The position numbers were made by a program, and so were the translations under genes. A stretch of DNA of 64,000 bases from Henckelia pumila. Lineage: Eukaryota; Streptophyta; Magnoliopsida; Lamiales; Gesneriaceae. The stretch is from contig NC_133120.1 of assembly GCF_033568475.1 (NCBI RefSeq), positions 94,568,151 through 94,632,150 of the forward strand, in the 5' to 3' direction. This document shows, in pieces, positions 11,021 through 23,989 of this stretch (position 1 is the first letter of the stretch; every line of letters begins with the position of its first letter). The notes beneath the pieces were generated by a model. That model was not told where the DNA came from. It saw only the letters and a list, made by a program, of their open reading frames with translations, and did not search any database.

Positions 11021-13162
11021 ATGGCGTCCTGCCTTGTCTTACTTGATCTGGGCAGCGGTATCCTACGCTGCCACCAATCACTAAGAACTCTTCCCATTGG
11101 CCTCTTTTATCTCTATGCTGCCAGACCCTTTTGCCACTTCCTCGGTCCGACAGTTAGCTGCTCTCAATCTTCATCATCTTCGACAGTCAAAAGAGTCTGC
11201 TCCTGGGTTTGCCAATCATACTACTCTCAACAGAAAAAAACGTCCCAATTCAATTCGACGCATTTCATGCTGAATTTGCCTATAAACTCTGAATATTTGA
11301 CCCGAGAACAGGCAATCACCGTGGTGGCCTCGTTGGCTGACGAGGCAGGCTCAATGGTGGCATTGAGCTTCTTTTACTGGGCCATTGGGTTTACTAAATT
11401 TAGGCACTTTATGAGGTTTTACATTGTGTCAGTTACCTGCTTGATTAAAAATGGAAACTTTGAGAGAGCCCATGAGGTTTTGCGATGTATGCTGAGGAAT
11501 TTCGGTGAGGCTGGGATGTTGAAGGAAGCTGCTGATATGGTTCTTGAAATGCAGAGCCAGGGGTTGGTTTTGAGTGCCCACACCTTGAATTGTGTCTTAA
11601 GCGCAGTGAATGAGGTGGGTAGTGTTGAGATTGCTGAGAATGTGTTTGCTCAAATGTGTCAGAGGGGCGTGATACCTGATCCCTGTAGTTTTAAGTCAAT
11701 GATTGTGGCGTATTGTCGAAACAGGAGAGTTTCAGGTGTTGATAGATGGTTGAATGCAATGTTTAGTAGAGGATTTATTGTGGACAATGCTACGTGTAGT
11801 TTGATTATCAGTGTGTTTTGTGAGATGGGTTCCGTGAATAGAGCTTTATGGGCATTTAATAAGCTGGTTGAGATGGGATTCAAACCAAATGTTATTAATT
11901 ATACTTGTTTAATGAATGGGTTGAGCAACAAGGGCAGCATCAAGCGAGCATTTGAATTACTAGAGGAGATGGTTGGGAGTGGCTTGAAGCCAAATGTATA
12001 TACTCATACTGCATTGATTTACGGTCTTTGTAAAAAAGGTTGGATTGATAAAGCATTTAGGCTTTTCTTGAAACTTGTTAGGAGCGAAAATCACAAGCCA
12101 AACGTGCACACATATACAACCATGATTGCCGGATACTGTAAAGAGGAAAAGATGAACCGTGCAGAGATGTTGCTAGTCAAAATGCAGGAACAAGGATTGG
12201 TGCCTAACTTGAGAACCTATACTACCCTTATTGATGGTTATTCTAAGGAGGGAAATTTCCACCGAGCATATGATTTAATGGACAAAATGAGTGAAGAGGG
12301 TTTAACTCCTAATAGTATTACGTATAATGCTGTTATTCATGGCCTCTGTAGAAAAGGACAGGTTAAGGAGGCCTATCGGTTGCTGAAAAGAATCCATCAG
12401 ATTGGACTCTCCGCCGATAAAATTACGTACACCATTCTTATATCCGAGAGCTGCAAGATGGATGATACTAGAAGAGCTTTGGCACTTGTAAATAAGATGA
12501 TCAAGTACTGTATTGCTCTTGATATGCACACTTATACAACTTTGATCTCTGCATTTTCTAGGCAACGGAAAGTAAGAGAATGTGAAAAAATATTTGATGA
12601 TGCTATGAAAATGGGCCATGTCCCAACCACACAAACATATACATCTATGATTTGTGGGTATTGTCGAGATAATAATACTGACATGGCTAGAAAAACTTTC
12701 CAAATGATGTTGGACAATGGATGTGTACCTGATAGTTTTACTTATGGGGCATTAATAAGCGGCCTTTGCAAGGAATCCATGTTGGATGAGGCTAGAACAC
12801 TTTTTGAGGAAATGGTAGACAAAGGTCTGTCTCCATGTGAAGTTACTCGGATGACAATAGCTTATGAGTTTTGCAAGAAAAATGAATCTTCAACCACAAT
12901 GATCCTGCTAGAAAAATTAGACAAAAAGCCATGGGTGCGCACCATTAGTACCTTGATCAGAAAGCTTTGTAGTGAGAGTAAAGCAGAGATCGCTGCCCAG
13001 TTTTTTGATAAACTGTTGGATGTAAACCAAACTGTTGATCGTGTAACACTGGCAGCATTTTTGAATGCGTGTTATGACAGTAACAATTATTCACTCATTG
13101 CTGATATGTCCCAGAAGATAACAAGGGAGAAAAGGTTGAATTCTTTGTTTTTGTTACATTGA
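11021..13162 (+). CDS. P-class pentatricopeptide repeat protein (At4g19890-like)
   Basis: An intronless 713-residue protein. Residues about 1-75 are rich in Ser, Arg and Cys, low in acid residues, and fit an organelle-targeting peptide. About 13 PPR motifs follow between residues 160 and 640, many with the typical TYTTLIDGY and GLVPN pattern, and there is no E or DYW tail. Such proteins bind organelle RNA and affect its processing, stability or translation; the target of this one is unknown. The segments [30 protein letters not shown] and [14 protein letters not shown] resemble what I recall of Arabidopsis At4g19890, so I call it the likely orthologue. The ATG at 11021 is the first in frame after the divergent promoter region. 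Confidence 0.93.
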   Translation: MASCLVLLDLGSGILRCHQSLRTLPIGLFYLYAARPFCHFLGPTVSCSQSSSSSTVKRVCSWVCQSYYSQQKKTSQFNSTHFMLNLPINSEYLTREQAITVVASLADEAGSMVALSFFYWAIGFTKFRHFMRFYIVSVTCLIKNGNFERAHEVLRCMLRNFGEAGMLKEAADMVLEMQSQGLVLSAHTLNCVLSAVNEVGSVEIAENVFAQMCQRGVIPDPCSFKSMIVAYCRNRRVSGVDRWLNAMFSRGFIVDNATCSLIISVFCEMGSVNRALWAFNKLVEMGFKPNVINYTCLMNGLSNKGSIKRAFELLEEMVGSGLKPNVYTHTALIYGLCKKGWIDKAFRLFLKLVRSENHKPNVHTYTTMIAGYCKEEKMNRAEMLLVKMQEQGLVPNLRTYTTLIDGYSKEGNFHRAYDLMDKMSEEGLTPNSITYNAVIHGLCRKGQVKEAYRLLKRIHQIGLSADKITYTILISESCKMDDTRRALALVNKMIKYCIALDMHTYTTLISAFSRQRKVRECEKIFDDAMKMGHVPTTQTYTSMICGYCRDNNTDMARKTFQMMLDNGCVPDSFTYGALISGLCKESMLDEARTLFEEMVDKGLSPCEVTRMTIAYEFCKKNESSTTMILLEKLDKKPWVRTISTLIRKLCSESKAEIAAQFFDKLLDVNQTVDRVTLAAFLNACYDSNNYSLIADMSQKITREKRLNSLFLLH

Positions 13163-15687
13163 TGTTTTTGCTGGCCAAAAATTTGGAAGACAAATAATGT
13201 ACCTTTTGTTGGATCTCTGTGGCATAGGAAGGATGCAATGGGCGAATTTGGTGCAGGGGCAGCATATGGGTGATTTTGCCATTTGAAATGCTTGTTGCTA
13301 TAAAACTTGGTGAACAATCTCTTGCAATTTAGGGCATGACCTGCAGGTGGGTAAATTTTAGTGTTGCGAAATGCTTGCAGCGAGAATACTTATAGCCTTG
13401 AAAATATCTTGGTAAATCTTCAATACATGCTGTTGGCTTTGATTTGTCAGAATCAGGGCATAAGGACTGACAATAACAATCTTGGGAAACAATTGACCCT
13501 TTGTTCAGTTGCTGCCGGTTTCTATATTACTGTTCCAGAGTATTTTGTTTTCGTGTGACTATGATCCCACCCTGAATGGCTCTCTGTAAACGTACCTGTA
13601 GATTTCCTTATTCCAATTGTTAGTGGCCTTTGAAATTGTCTTTCAGGAGCTGCTACTTCACTGCTTGAATTTGATGGTCCGAGTTCTTGAAGTTATAGGA
13701 TCCTAGCAAATATTGGCTAGATGACGGTATTAACATCTTCATCTGATGGATTGCTTGATTGTATCATCGTGCAACTAGTCACTGTCCATGTTTATTAATT
13801 GTATGGTTGTATAGTTGTTGTTATTATGCACTGATCATATTAATCTGCTGAATTCAAAGCATTTTTTCCCAAATTTATTGGAATTTCTTATGGTCAAGTC
13901 TGTTGGTACTCTAGCTACCTCCTTGCTTGATGGCAATGAGAGCATTTCATGGAAAACTCTTGCTGTACTTTTGTCTAGGAACGGTGATCGGTTTTCTGTT
14001 AATGAAGGATGTGTTAACCGATCTTTTAGCTAATTTGTCTTCTTCGCCGGAATGATTCTAATTCTGTGGTTCAACTGTGACAAATATCTGCCAGCTGCTT
14101 GTGAGGTTTTCTAGGGATACTTTTGTCTTCACTTTTGATATTGTTGGTTTTTCGTTGGAAAACTTAAAATACTGGGTTGGGCACCAATTTAAATATTTTT
14201 TTAAACTCAGTTAAAAATTGTTATTTTTCATGTTTGAGTGGGAAATTGTTTCAGGTGTATGCACATTATTGACTATAAGATTTCATATAGCTCAGAAGTT
14301 GTACCTCTATCTCTTACAACGTCTTACTGTTTTTGATTGTTAATCATGCAGCAAACTGGAGCCATATGGTGTGATTCATATGCTATCATGGGTATATGCA
14401 GCCACCACAACAAAACAACAGCAAACAGAACTTGTATATGTCTTGCGTGGTGGTGATTCATTTATTGGATCTTGTTCCCAGGTGATAGATCCTATTGTCT
14501 TTCTGTGTTTCTCATAGAGATAAGTTTCCCAGAGTTTGGTAAACATATTACCTATAAATTTAAATTCAAGCTCAGGTAGTTTGATATCTTTTCTTGAGCT
14601 TCATGAAATTCTTGAAGACAGACTCAATAATCTAACTCTCATGCATTTTTTGTAGGAAGTCAAGAATTTCGAGTAATATTAATAGAAGCTGGATAGAAAG
14701 TAGGCAGGTTGGCGTCCTCACGAATCAACTTGTGGCAGCTGGTTTTGATTGCCGTAGTCAATAGATATTCCATCTTTACCAGGGGCTATTTAGATGTGCA
14801 AGATGCTACATCATTTATGGGATAACTCTGGGTAAGTGGATCCAAGTTTGTTTGTTTATTATCACCGAATCTTCTGCTAAAACGATTTTCTATTCTGACA
14901 TATTCTTTAGGGCATTGAGTAGGTCGGAATTTGAAGATGTTTGTGATCTTGCTGTGGAGATCTGTGGGTGACGAGTTTAGTCGAAGTTAGAAACTTGTTG
15001 GTTTGAAACTGATTGTGCAGTCATTACCCGATCCACTTTCATGATTGATTTTATATGTATGTTTTGGAGGATTAAGTATCATTTGCAAGGTAATGCCATG
15101 AGATTTTCCTCTGACGTTGACTTGTAAAATATTAGATTAGAGCGAATCTTGTTTTGGGGAGTGACTTTGGTCATATCTGCCAATGTGTGTAATTTACAGG
15201 ATTAATTGTTTAACTCGTGAGATCATTACACATGAAAGTTTAAAAATGTTGTGTTGATTGGTACTGACAGTCATAGAAAGTACTGTTGTAGACATGTATT
15301 GTGAGTTGGTCATATCTACAAATGTTAAACACGAGTTTGAGCTAAAATTATTTTGTTTTATAACTCGTGAGTTGGTCATGAAACTTAAAACCGCTAGCAT
15401 TTGCTAATATTTCGTTAGCACATTCAAAGATTGAACAAGCTTGCGAACTCAAGCACCGTTTCAGGATCAACTGGTTGTGGTTCAAATATAATTCCTGCTA
15501 CCAGTTTTTTTTTTCATGAAAATCTATAATAAATCGAAACCACATTGATCAGGTGAAAAAGGACAACAAAATCAAACTTTACAAGAATAGGGAATTTAGT
15601 TGGCATTTGCATACTTTCATTCGGTATGTGAATGAATGGGTATATATGAGAGTCTCATCTACCATAAAGTTCAGAAATAATTTATTA
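13163..15687. other. Downstream region of PPR gene, no gene seen
   Basis: About 2.5 kb with ordinary base composition but no convincing coding exon. It may include a long, perhaps spliced, 3' untranslated region of the PPR gene, as candidate GT and AG sites are frequent. I recognise no repeats, RNA genes or transposon ends. Confidence 0.45.
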
Positions 15688-15690
15688 AGG

Positions 15691-15860
15691 CACCGTTTGA
15701 TTGCTTGAATGGTATAATTAAGGAAATTTAGTAAGAATGATAAATAAAGTTGAAGTAGTGGATAAATTTTGTATAATGATAACATATATTGTGTTTGGTA
15801 TGCATTAAAGTGGGATGATAAAATGGTTAATAAAATGGTTAATACCCAAAAAGCCTTTTA
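15691..15860 (+). mobile_element. Diverged Tourist-like MITE fragment
   Basis: After ATTA the sequence begins AGGCACCGTTTGATTG and continues into GGTATAATTAAG and AT-rich DNA with GATAAATA words. This resembles the terminus of the complete element at 51838-52226, read from its right end (GACACCGTTTGGTTTG). I found no matching right terminus, so this is a one-ended or decayed copy. Confidence 0.45.
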
Positions 15861-15887
15861 CTTTTATATGATCATCAGGGACTAGTC

Positions 15888-15984
15888 ATGCTACCCTTGG
15901 GGTAGCTATCCCCAAGGGCAATTGAATGGATCAGATCACATTTGTACCAATTGTTTTTGGGAGTAGCTACTCCAAATGTAGCAT
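15888..15984. mobile_element. Short foldback MITE
   Basis: ATGCTACCCTTGGGGTAGCT at the left is matched in inverted orientation by AGTAGCTACTCCAAATGTAGCAT-type sequence at the right, with about 50 bases between. This is a typical miniature inverted-repeat structure. I could not define a target duplication with certainty. Confidence 0.55.
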
Positions 15985-16508
15985 CGACCCTTCTGATCAT
16001 CAAATTCATGAATCGTGTTTTTTCTTTTTTGTAGCTTTATATTGAAATTGAAAGAGATTTGGACACATTGAACACCATTGGATATAAAAAATAAAATAAA
16101 ATAACTCATGTGAAATCGTTACGCAAATTAATTTTATATGACGGATTTTTGATCACACTTAACCCATAAAAAGTTTTCGATGTAAATATAAATAATGTGA
16201 CTTTAATCAACTGAAAATGTTTTTTTTATTAAAAAAAAAGAAAAAAAAAGTATATCTAATAATAGCATTTTTTTGGTTAATAAAATTCTAGCACATGAAT
16301 AATACTCAAAAACATGATTACGGGACTTCACATCTATTTTGGTATTACTCATGTGTTGCTAGGTTTAACTAACGGCATTTTGCAGCCTTCACTTCAAGAA
16401 GTAATGGGTTTCGTCGGTTGCACAGCAAATTGGCGGTGGCAGTATAGAGGAGCTCGGTGGAGTGCAGAGCGGAGACACACACGGCCGCAGCAATTTCTCA
16501 CGTCACTC

Positions 16509-17819
16509 ATGGCGCCTACTTGTGCTATGGCTACTACTACCGCTCTTTCGAAACAGGTAATCTTCTTCCTCGCTCGCTCTGATTGGTGTTGCTGTGTTTG
16601 CGTGTCTGTCAATAATGGTATGCTAGGGTTACCGTTGATCCTGTCTTGAATATCTGAAATTTCACTCGAAGAGAAGCCAGATTGTTGGAGGAACAGGTCA
16701 GGATCACTCTATTCACAAACATCCTCAAGTAAAGTTGTTCAAATACTTGGCTCCGCCGCTAATCGCCACCGTTTTCGCCTTATCCCCTCTCTCCATCTCC
16801 AACATTTCGGCCCCAACTCATGGTAAACCTGTAAATTGCACTTCATTTTCTTCAGGTCATTTGGAAAAATCATCCTTGAAGGACCTGCATTGTACTGTAG
16901 TTAGGAGGATTTCAATGGCCGAGCTAGTTTAGCAACATTTTAAAGATGATGACTTTTTGCTTATCATATCCTACAAAGTTTGTTTCTAGGACTGGATTGG
17001 AAGATTGCTTGAGAACTGACAAGTTTTGTAGTGCGTAGTCTATGGCTGCACTTTCAACTTGTGTTTTCTCTTTAATGCAGTGGCACTTGGGCAAACCATG
17101 GATGCTCAGAAAGCTGGTACCTTGTTCCGCCGAGCTTGCATAGGATGCCATGACGGTGGAGGAAACATTATTCAGCCCGTGAGTTTATCTTCTGATAACA
17201 CACTAAATCTCAGCAGAATAAGACTTAGTTAACTCTAGTCATCTTTCCAGGGTGCAACACTCTTCTTGAAAGACCTACAAAGGTAAAACCGGATTCAACA
17301 AACCCTCACATTTCATTTTTATTATTTCTTTCTCGCCATGTATACAAGGCTCATACACTAAATTTGTTGTATTCTAATCTTCATTCATTTTTGCGGTCAT
17401 CTGCCTTCCATAATTCTGTGCCTCTGGTTGTTAAAAATTGTTGCATAATGTTAATGATTGCAATTGTTGAGTAACTTCTGTATCAAAGCTAGAAAAAATG
17501 GTAACTGGTCAAGTGTTTGGTGGAGTGCAGAAACGGAGTTGATACAGAAGAGGAAATATATCGAGTGACATATTTCGGGAAGGGAAGGATGCCAGTAAGT
17601 TTCACAGTGAAAAAGATGTATATAAGTAGATGCTTTGTTGAATGGAGGATTGAACTTCATGTCCTCTTCATTATGCAGGGCTTTGGTGAGAACTGCACAC
17701 CCCGGGGTCAGTGCACGTTTGGACCACGGCTACAAGAAGATGAGATCAAACTTTTAGCTGAATTTGTGAAATCGCAGGCTGATCAAAACTGGCCTACCAT
17801 TGAAGATAATGGAGATTAG
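16509..17819 (+). CDS. PETJ: Cytochrome c6A, chloroplast thylakoid lumen
   Basis: Six exons: 16509-16556, 16672-16822 (acceptor could be at 16681), 17081-17178, 17251-17282, 17531-17594, 17679-17819, giving about 177 residues with all phases in agreement. The N-terminus is a bipartite transit peptide whose second part has a hydrophobic core (PPLIATVFALS). The mature part has the haem-binding motif CIGCH, the GGNIIQPGATLF segment and the Met ligand in KGRMPGFG. The loop GFGENCTPRGQCTFG carries the two extra cysteines that define land-plant and green-algal cytochrome c6A rather than classical c6. Known family role: a low-potential lumenal haem protein, not a simple plastocyanin replacement, with a redox-active disulfide. 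Every diagnostic residue is present. Confidence 0.95.
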
Positions 17820-18660
17820 TTCTTCTATGGAAGTGGGATTGGTTTGAGTAGCATCATGCAAACTCATTTTACATGAGTGGTGATGTTTGATTTGCTTATC
17901 CTCTTTATCTTTATGTGGTCGACGACTTTGGATCTCTGTTGATGCCAAGGAAGGTGGTTCCGATTTCCAACCCTAATTTTCTTATGCTTACTTTAATGTA
18001 GTTTGAGATTTGTATGATACAATGAATGGTTAGATAATCAATAAATGAAGTCGGTAAATTCAACAATTTGGTGGTGCATTCTATCAAGTACAACATTGAA
18101 AATGGTATCACAAAGTCATGCCCGATGCCTCGATCTCAGATTAGTCGAAAAAAGGGTCTTAAACTTATATAATGGATCTTCTCCGTCCCCAAAAGTTGGT
18201 AAAAACATGAATTGGGGTTTATAAATATTGAAGGTACCAAGCAGCTGGTAAATGTATGGCTTAGACCTATTTGTTTGGACTTTGGACAATTAAATTAAAA
18301 ATTTTGGTTAATTCAGAAATTCAATATTTATTTTATTTTTTAAAACGACCAAATCCGTTTATTTGGCTGCGTTTTGTGTATTTTGGACTAAATAGGTTAG
18401 TTGGTATTTTGTGTAACCGAAATTTTATCAACATCTAATTTTGATTATATTTTATTTATTATATTACCCTTACGTTTATAATTTTTTTTATATTTGTTAA
18501 CATTATTACTATTATAAATAAAATAATTCATATGATGTAATTATTTTTATCAATGTTCAATTTAAATGATTAAAAAATAATTATATATTAAAATAAACCC
18601 GATCGGCAACCGTATCAGACCACACGAGCAGCTGAACAGACGAACAGAGAATCTACCGGA
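17820..18660. other. Spacer between PETJ and IMPL1
   Basis: The left part should hold the PETJ 3' untranslated region, and the right part is very AT-rich and should hold the IMPL1 promoter. No gene, RNA or clear transposon terminus is seen. Confidence 0.5.
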
Positions 18661-21600
18661 ATGGGAAGAAACCTTGTACTCTCGTCTTCATTCGCACTCA
18701 ATCTCTCCAGATTTTCTCATAAACCCACGTCAAGATTCTCGCTCCCAGTGAGTATCAGAGCTCTTTCGCTGTCTCAAAGGGTGTTTTGCACAAAGGCTGT
18801 TCTCTCAAAGCTTCCCAATCAAAAATCTTTCCGCAAAGTGGGTGCTGAATCAACGGGCTCCGTTCCTTTTGATCAGCTACTTCATGTTGTTCAAACTTCT
18901 GCTGAGACTGGTGCCCAGGTTTGCTAGCTTTTCGCCTTACTGTGCAATGTATCGAATACTATGTAGCAAATGGTGATTGTATTGATGCATTTTGCTTTAG
19001 GAGAAAGTAAATGCTTTTCAAACGCAAACATGACATCTACCGTGAAAAGGAAATTGAAATTATTGATATGTGAAACTAAAATCATTGACGATTATACTAA
19101 CATTTGTTTGAATGTGTTCTATCACTCGTTGAATTCCATAATCTTCTTTTTGTCTTAGGTCGTAATGGATGCTGTGAATAAGCCTCGAAATATCACCTAT
19201 AAGGGACTCACTGATCTGGTGACTGAGTAAGCACTTCATTGTTGACTCACCAAAGATGTCTTAATCCCCATGCTTTTGTTATCTGACTGTTTTGGAATCA
19301 TGACATGCTTTGTGTGTATAGATTATTAAAATCTTGATTGACTGGTGGAAAATAAGTTGAAGTGAAGGTTCTTACCACTTACCACCGATTTCAGATGGCA
19401 TGGTTATTTTGTTGTTCTTTAATATTTGTGTCCTGTTTTGGATTTGTTCCTAGATTTTTTTCAGTTAGACATTATGTTGACTTTACTCAGTGATAAAATC
19501 TTCTAATTCATATTTTTATCTTTGTTCTTCCCCTTTTCAGTTGTAATGTGTCTGCGTGTTGTGAAACTAGATATCAACTGCTTATATTTAAGGGCAATAC
19601 ATTTTGGCTGTGACTGCTTCCATAACATAAGTTCACTCCTTGCTTTCTTCTAAATGTTTTTCTTTTCTTTCTTTTTTTAATCATTATTGTTTAAATACTC
19701 AACAGTACAGATAAAATGAGCGAGGCTGCTATTCTGCACGTGGTGCGAAAAAACTTCCAAGATCACTTAATTCTTGGGGAAGAGGGAGGTCTCATTGGGG
19801 ATTCATCTTCTGATTATCTTTGGTGTATTGATCCCTTAGGTATGGTTGGTTTAACCATCAATCCTGTCTGGAGCAACTCTCTCTGCCGTGTTTGCCAAAT
19901 TTCGCGCTTCTAGTGGAACTTGAATTTATTTATTTGTTTAGCTCTACAAAACTATTAAAGTGGTGATATGGATACTGTAAATTATTGAGACTTTAAGAAA
20001 GTAATCGGTGTTTGTTGATAAGCCAATGCTTTTAAGTTGTCGAGGATAGTGAATTGCTTGATGACTAGAACTCGATAAAAAATTTCAACAGTTGCACTTG
20101 CGGGTACTCATTTGCCACCCAAAAGCGTCAACCATGTATCTGATGTTGTGAGAGTTAACTTTATTGAACGTGGAAAATTGGGTTGAAATATGATGGTGGG
20201 TTTGTGATTGTGTTGACCTAAAGTGCGAGTGGCTGTGATATTGTTGCAACAGGGCCAATAAGAATTGCATTTGGACCCTTAGGTACTGATCGTTTCTTAA
20301 CAGCGAAAAATATAAGCGGCCTCTTTTTCTTTCTTATGTAGATGGGACCACAAATTTCGCTCATGGCTATCCTAGCTTTGCCGTCTCTGTGGGAGTCTTG
20401 TTCAAAGGAAAGCCTGCTGCTGCTACAGTGGTATCTGATGCTCAGGGTTAACAGTTTTTTTTCCCAATTGACGTAGATTTTAACAAAAAGACTGATGTAA
20501 AGTTTTGTGAAACAATTACCCGATCCATTGACACATTTGTGTGTACCACGACTTACATCAAGAAATTGATGCATCATCTCATTTTTTGTATTAAGGGATT
20601 ATTACTTAAAGTAAACATCACAGATATCTTTTGCATTAAAAATATGATGAGTTAATGAGTTTTAGTGACGACTTCCTTATTGTATTGAATGGTAAAGAAA
20701 AATGGAAGAAATCAGAAAGGACATGGGAGCATGAATGCAAGCACCTGTTATATTGTTGAATTTACTGAACTAACAGGTGGAGGGGTGTAAAGGAACATTA
20801 TGTCCTAACTCATGTCATGTGCACAACAAAACTAGAACAGATCTTGTACTTAAAATTTTATGTTCCTCTGCATGATGTGTTCGAGTCTATAGCTAGTGTG
20901 CTATTTATGTAAGTCTGTACATTGTCATATAGCAGCTAGCAATAAGTTTCTACCATTGTAAAATACAGTTTGGAGTTTAAAGTTAACTGACTGAATGGTG
21001 GAAACAATATTTTCTTCAACATGTTGTGTTCTAGATAGGATAAAAGTACTAATAACACTCAAGATTAGGTTGCAATTATTCTTACTACCAAACAAGAACT
21101 CAATTTACTTTGCTATTCCATGACCGTAATGTTGGCAGTGTTGTGCTTACTTTTAGGTCGAGTTTGTTGGTGGACCTAAATGTTGGAATACTCGGACTTT
21201 TTCTGCTGCTGCAGGTAAGTCTTATATTCTTAAATATTTTAATACACGCAGAGTGTTGTAAACGGTGGTGGTGGGGCAGTCATCGACCGCCTACCGCTTT
21301 GGGCGCCTAGACACCTGAGTTTTTTACCAGTTTTTATTTATAATTTCGTATAATCATACAATATATGTATAAAGAAAATGATGTTTATTCATAAATAAAC
21401 TTAGTAGTTAGTACACTATGATTTAATTTATATAAATTGCAAATAAATATATGTAAATAAAATTGGAAAAAAGAAAAAATTAGAACAAGATTTTATTATA
21501 AATATAGCATACAAAAGCTAACCTAGTGGGCTGGACGTGGCGACGGCTGGCGACAATGGTGTGTGCAGTGTAAGGAGGAAGAGAAAGGCACTTGCGAGTT

Positions 21601-23344
21601 GACTCCTTTTACGTTTTGACTTTTGAAATTTGAATAGTAAGTATAAATAATGTGATTTCACAAAACCGGTTGACTAGTCTTCAAAAGAAAAAAAAATTGT
21701 TGACTTTGACCGCTACCCACCCGCCTCGACCTCCGCCTCTCCCGAACTACGACCGCCTACAACACCACCTGGGCCGCCATTTAGAACATTGTACACACAA
21801 GAACTTATGAGATACGTTCTGACAATATCAGTCATGAAATTCCAGGTAAAGGTGCATTCTGCAACGGCGACAAGATTTATGCAAGTCAAACAGATAAGGT
21901 GAGTCATCACACAGTAGGAACAAGCATATCTTAATGCAGTGAATTTTTCACCTTTTTGGGTAGAGGAACACAATTTCACTAGTGAGTGATGGTGTTTGAT
22001 GATGACAATTTGAAATTTGTGCCACTCAATAGACAATGACTATGGACTGATTCAAATGAGAGCTTACCAGTGGATATGAGCTATTTATTATTTATTAATC
22101 TTTCAACGGATTATGTAATATAGTTATGATGGTTTCCCCATATTGGCAGCCATCTGCGGGGCATACCAAAAGTAATTTTTGGAGACAATTTTGAAATGCT
22201 TTAAAGGCCACATGACCTTCTTAAGTATATTTTCATCTTTGGTTGGGTTAAATGGACTTTCTTTTTATTATCTGAAAATCCTTTAATTTGTACAAGGTCG
22301 AACAAGCGCTTCTTGTTACTGGGTTTGGATATGAACACGACGATGCCTGGGCTACCAATATAGAATTATTCAAGGAATTCACTGATATTAGTCGGGTAAA
22401 ACCATTCATTTTTTGCCTTTGTCTTCATTTAGTTTCTCATGGAATAAAAACCATTAGGGTTTGTGTTTATAATTTTGCCAAAGCTTTTATCCAATAGAGA
22501 TTTCTTTGGTGAAGCTCCTGAATTACCTAACTGTTTCATTTTTTTATTCAATTCGTAGGGTGTGAGAAGGCTTGGTGCAGCATCAGTAGACATGTGTCAT
22601 GTAGCTCTGGGGATTGTGGAAGCGTATTGGGAGTATCGGCTTAAACCATGGGATATGGCTGCTGGTGTTCTGGTAATTTATCACTCATTCAAACATATTA
22701 AATTCCCTTTGTTTTTCACTTTTGTAATCATTTAATGTGCATCTCTTTGGTGTCTTTGGCTGATGGGTTGGTGTGAGTATGTTGAGACATGTTTATAGGA
22801 GGGGCCTTTTGTTATCAGCAGTATCCCTCTCCTTGCTCGACATAAATGGTATTCTGTGTGTAGGAAAATTAAATAAAATCGTCTTTTTTTGGTGATGTAT
22901 TTGATAGAAGCAATTGCTATACCCCTGTAGGATCAGTGTCACAATTGCTTTAGATATCCTTTTACTTTCTTCTTTTCTTTTATTCTGTTCACAAGATATT
23001 TCTGTTACAGTGATTTCTTATCTATTTGATGCATTTTTTAGCAGATAGTTGAAGAGGCTGGGGGGACAGTTTCTTGCATGGATGGGTGCAATTTTTCAGT
23101 TTTTGATAGATCTGTCTTGGTATCCAATGGTATCCTTCATGCTAAGGTAGCATCATTATTCTATGTGATTTTGTTCACCCTTATAAATGAACTAAAGGGT
23201 ATAATGTGTGTTTTTGACATTCCATCAACTTGAAATGGAGTACAGCTTCTTGAGAGAATTGGTCCAGCAACAGAGAAATTGAAGATCAAAGGCATTGACT
23301 TCTCACACTGGTATAAGCCTGAAAATTACTGCACACAACCCTGA
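18661..23344 (+). CDS. IMPL1: Chloroplast inositol monophosphatase-like phosphatase
   Basis: Ten exons: 18661-18918, 19159-19226, 19706-19839, 20342-20430, 21157-21214, 21846-21898, 22297-22395, 22559-22672, 23045-23146, 23246-23344. Together they encode 357 residues with consistent phases. Residues 1 to about 60 are Ser/Arg-rich, like a chloroplast transit peptide. The Mg-binding signatures of the inositol monophosphatase family are intact: LVTDTDK across the exon 2/3 junction, GEEGG in exon 3, DPLDGTTNF across exon 3/4, and WDMAAG in exon 8. The C-terminal GIDFSHWYKP also fits IMPL1. Known role: dephosphorylates inositol phosphates and related sugar phosphates in plastids. An inverted-repeat element lies in intron 5. 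Confidence 0.95.
21251..21795. mobile_element. Inverted-repeat element in IMPL1 intron 5
   Basis: GTGTTGTAAACGGTGGTGG on the left has a diverged inverted partner at the right (the complement reads ATGTTCTAAATGGCGGCC). GC-rich ends rich in CCGCC surround an AT-rich core. The flanks ACACGCAG and ACACACAA could be an eroded 8-bp target duplication, which would suggest the hAT superfamily. Ends are approximate. Confidence 0.42.
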
Positions 23345-23989
23345 GAGCTATGTTCTTTCTTCATTCTCGACAAGAGTGATACTTCAGGTCAACATCACTA
23401 TTATTTATTCTTTTGGTTTGTTGCTATTTGATTTTTATTTTGCTAGTAGAAGCATCAGCCATTAACAACTTTATCCTACTTACTCAGATGTACTACTGTA
23501 GTTAACTGACGCAGAGATGGACTGCTTTCTTTGCTAACAATATGAACACTTACATTTTGAGGTTATATTATCAATGTGACATGTCTGTCTTTAATATTGA
23601 CATAGTTATAAATGGAAATATTTGGTCTGTGCAATCACTTTGGGTGCCATATATGCACAGTTGCAATTAAATTCCAACATTTATGTTTTGTTGCTGCATT
23701 TTTAACTCTTAGTGTTCCAATAAATGAATACCTTTGGTAAAACTGAGTGACTCCAGAAGCCCTCTTCCAATACACACGAAAGGGGATCAAATTTATTGGA
23801 TTTTAAGAGGCATCAAACTAATAACTTCAATTTTCCATGGGTTTGGTTCCCTTTTTCCCCTTTACTTTTGGAGGATTGAACTGGTGGATTAGGATTCAAG
23901 GAGAACACATGTCAGTTATTTTTTATACTGTAACTTCATGTATGAAAGTTTGAAACATGTGTTATTAAAAAGTACTGATGTTCCTGAAT
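23345..23989. other. Spacer between convergent genes
   Basis: 645 bases between the stop codons of IMPL1 (plus) and the first PP2 gene (minus). It must hold both 3' untranslated regions. No other feature is seen. Confidence 0.5.

Noticed and set aside
12302-12703. 133-residue minus-strand ORF
   Set aside because: Antisense shadow of the PPR repeats.
19716-19913. Stand-alone 65-residue ORF
   Set aside because: It is exon 3 of IMPL1 read on into its intron.
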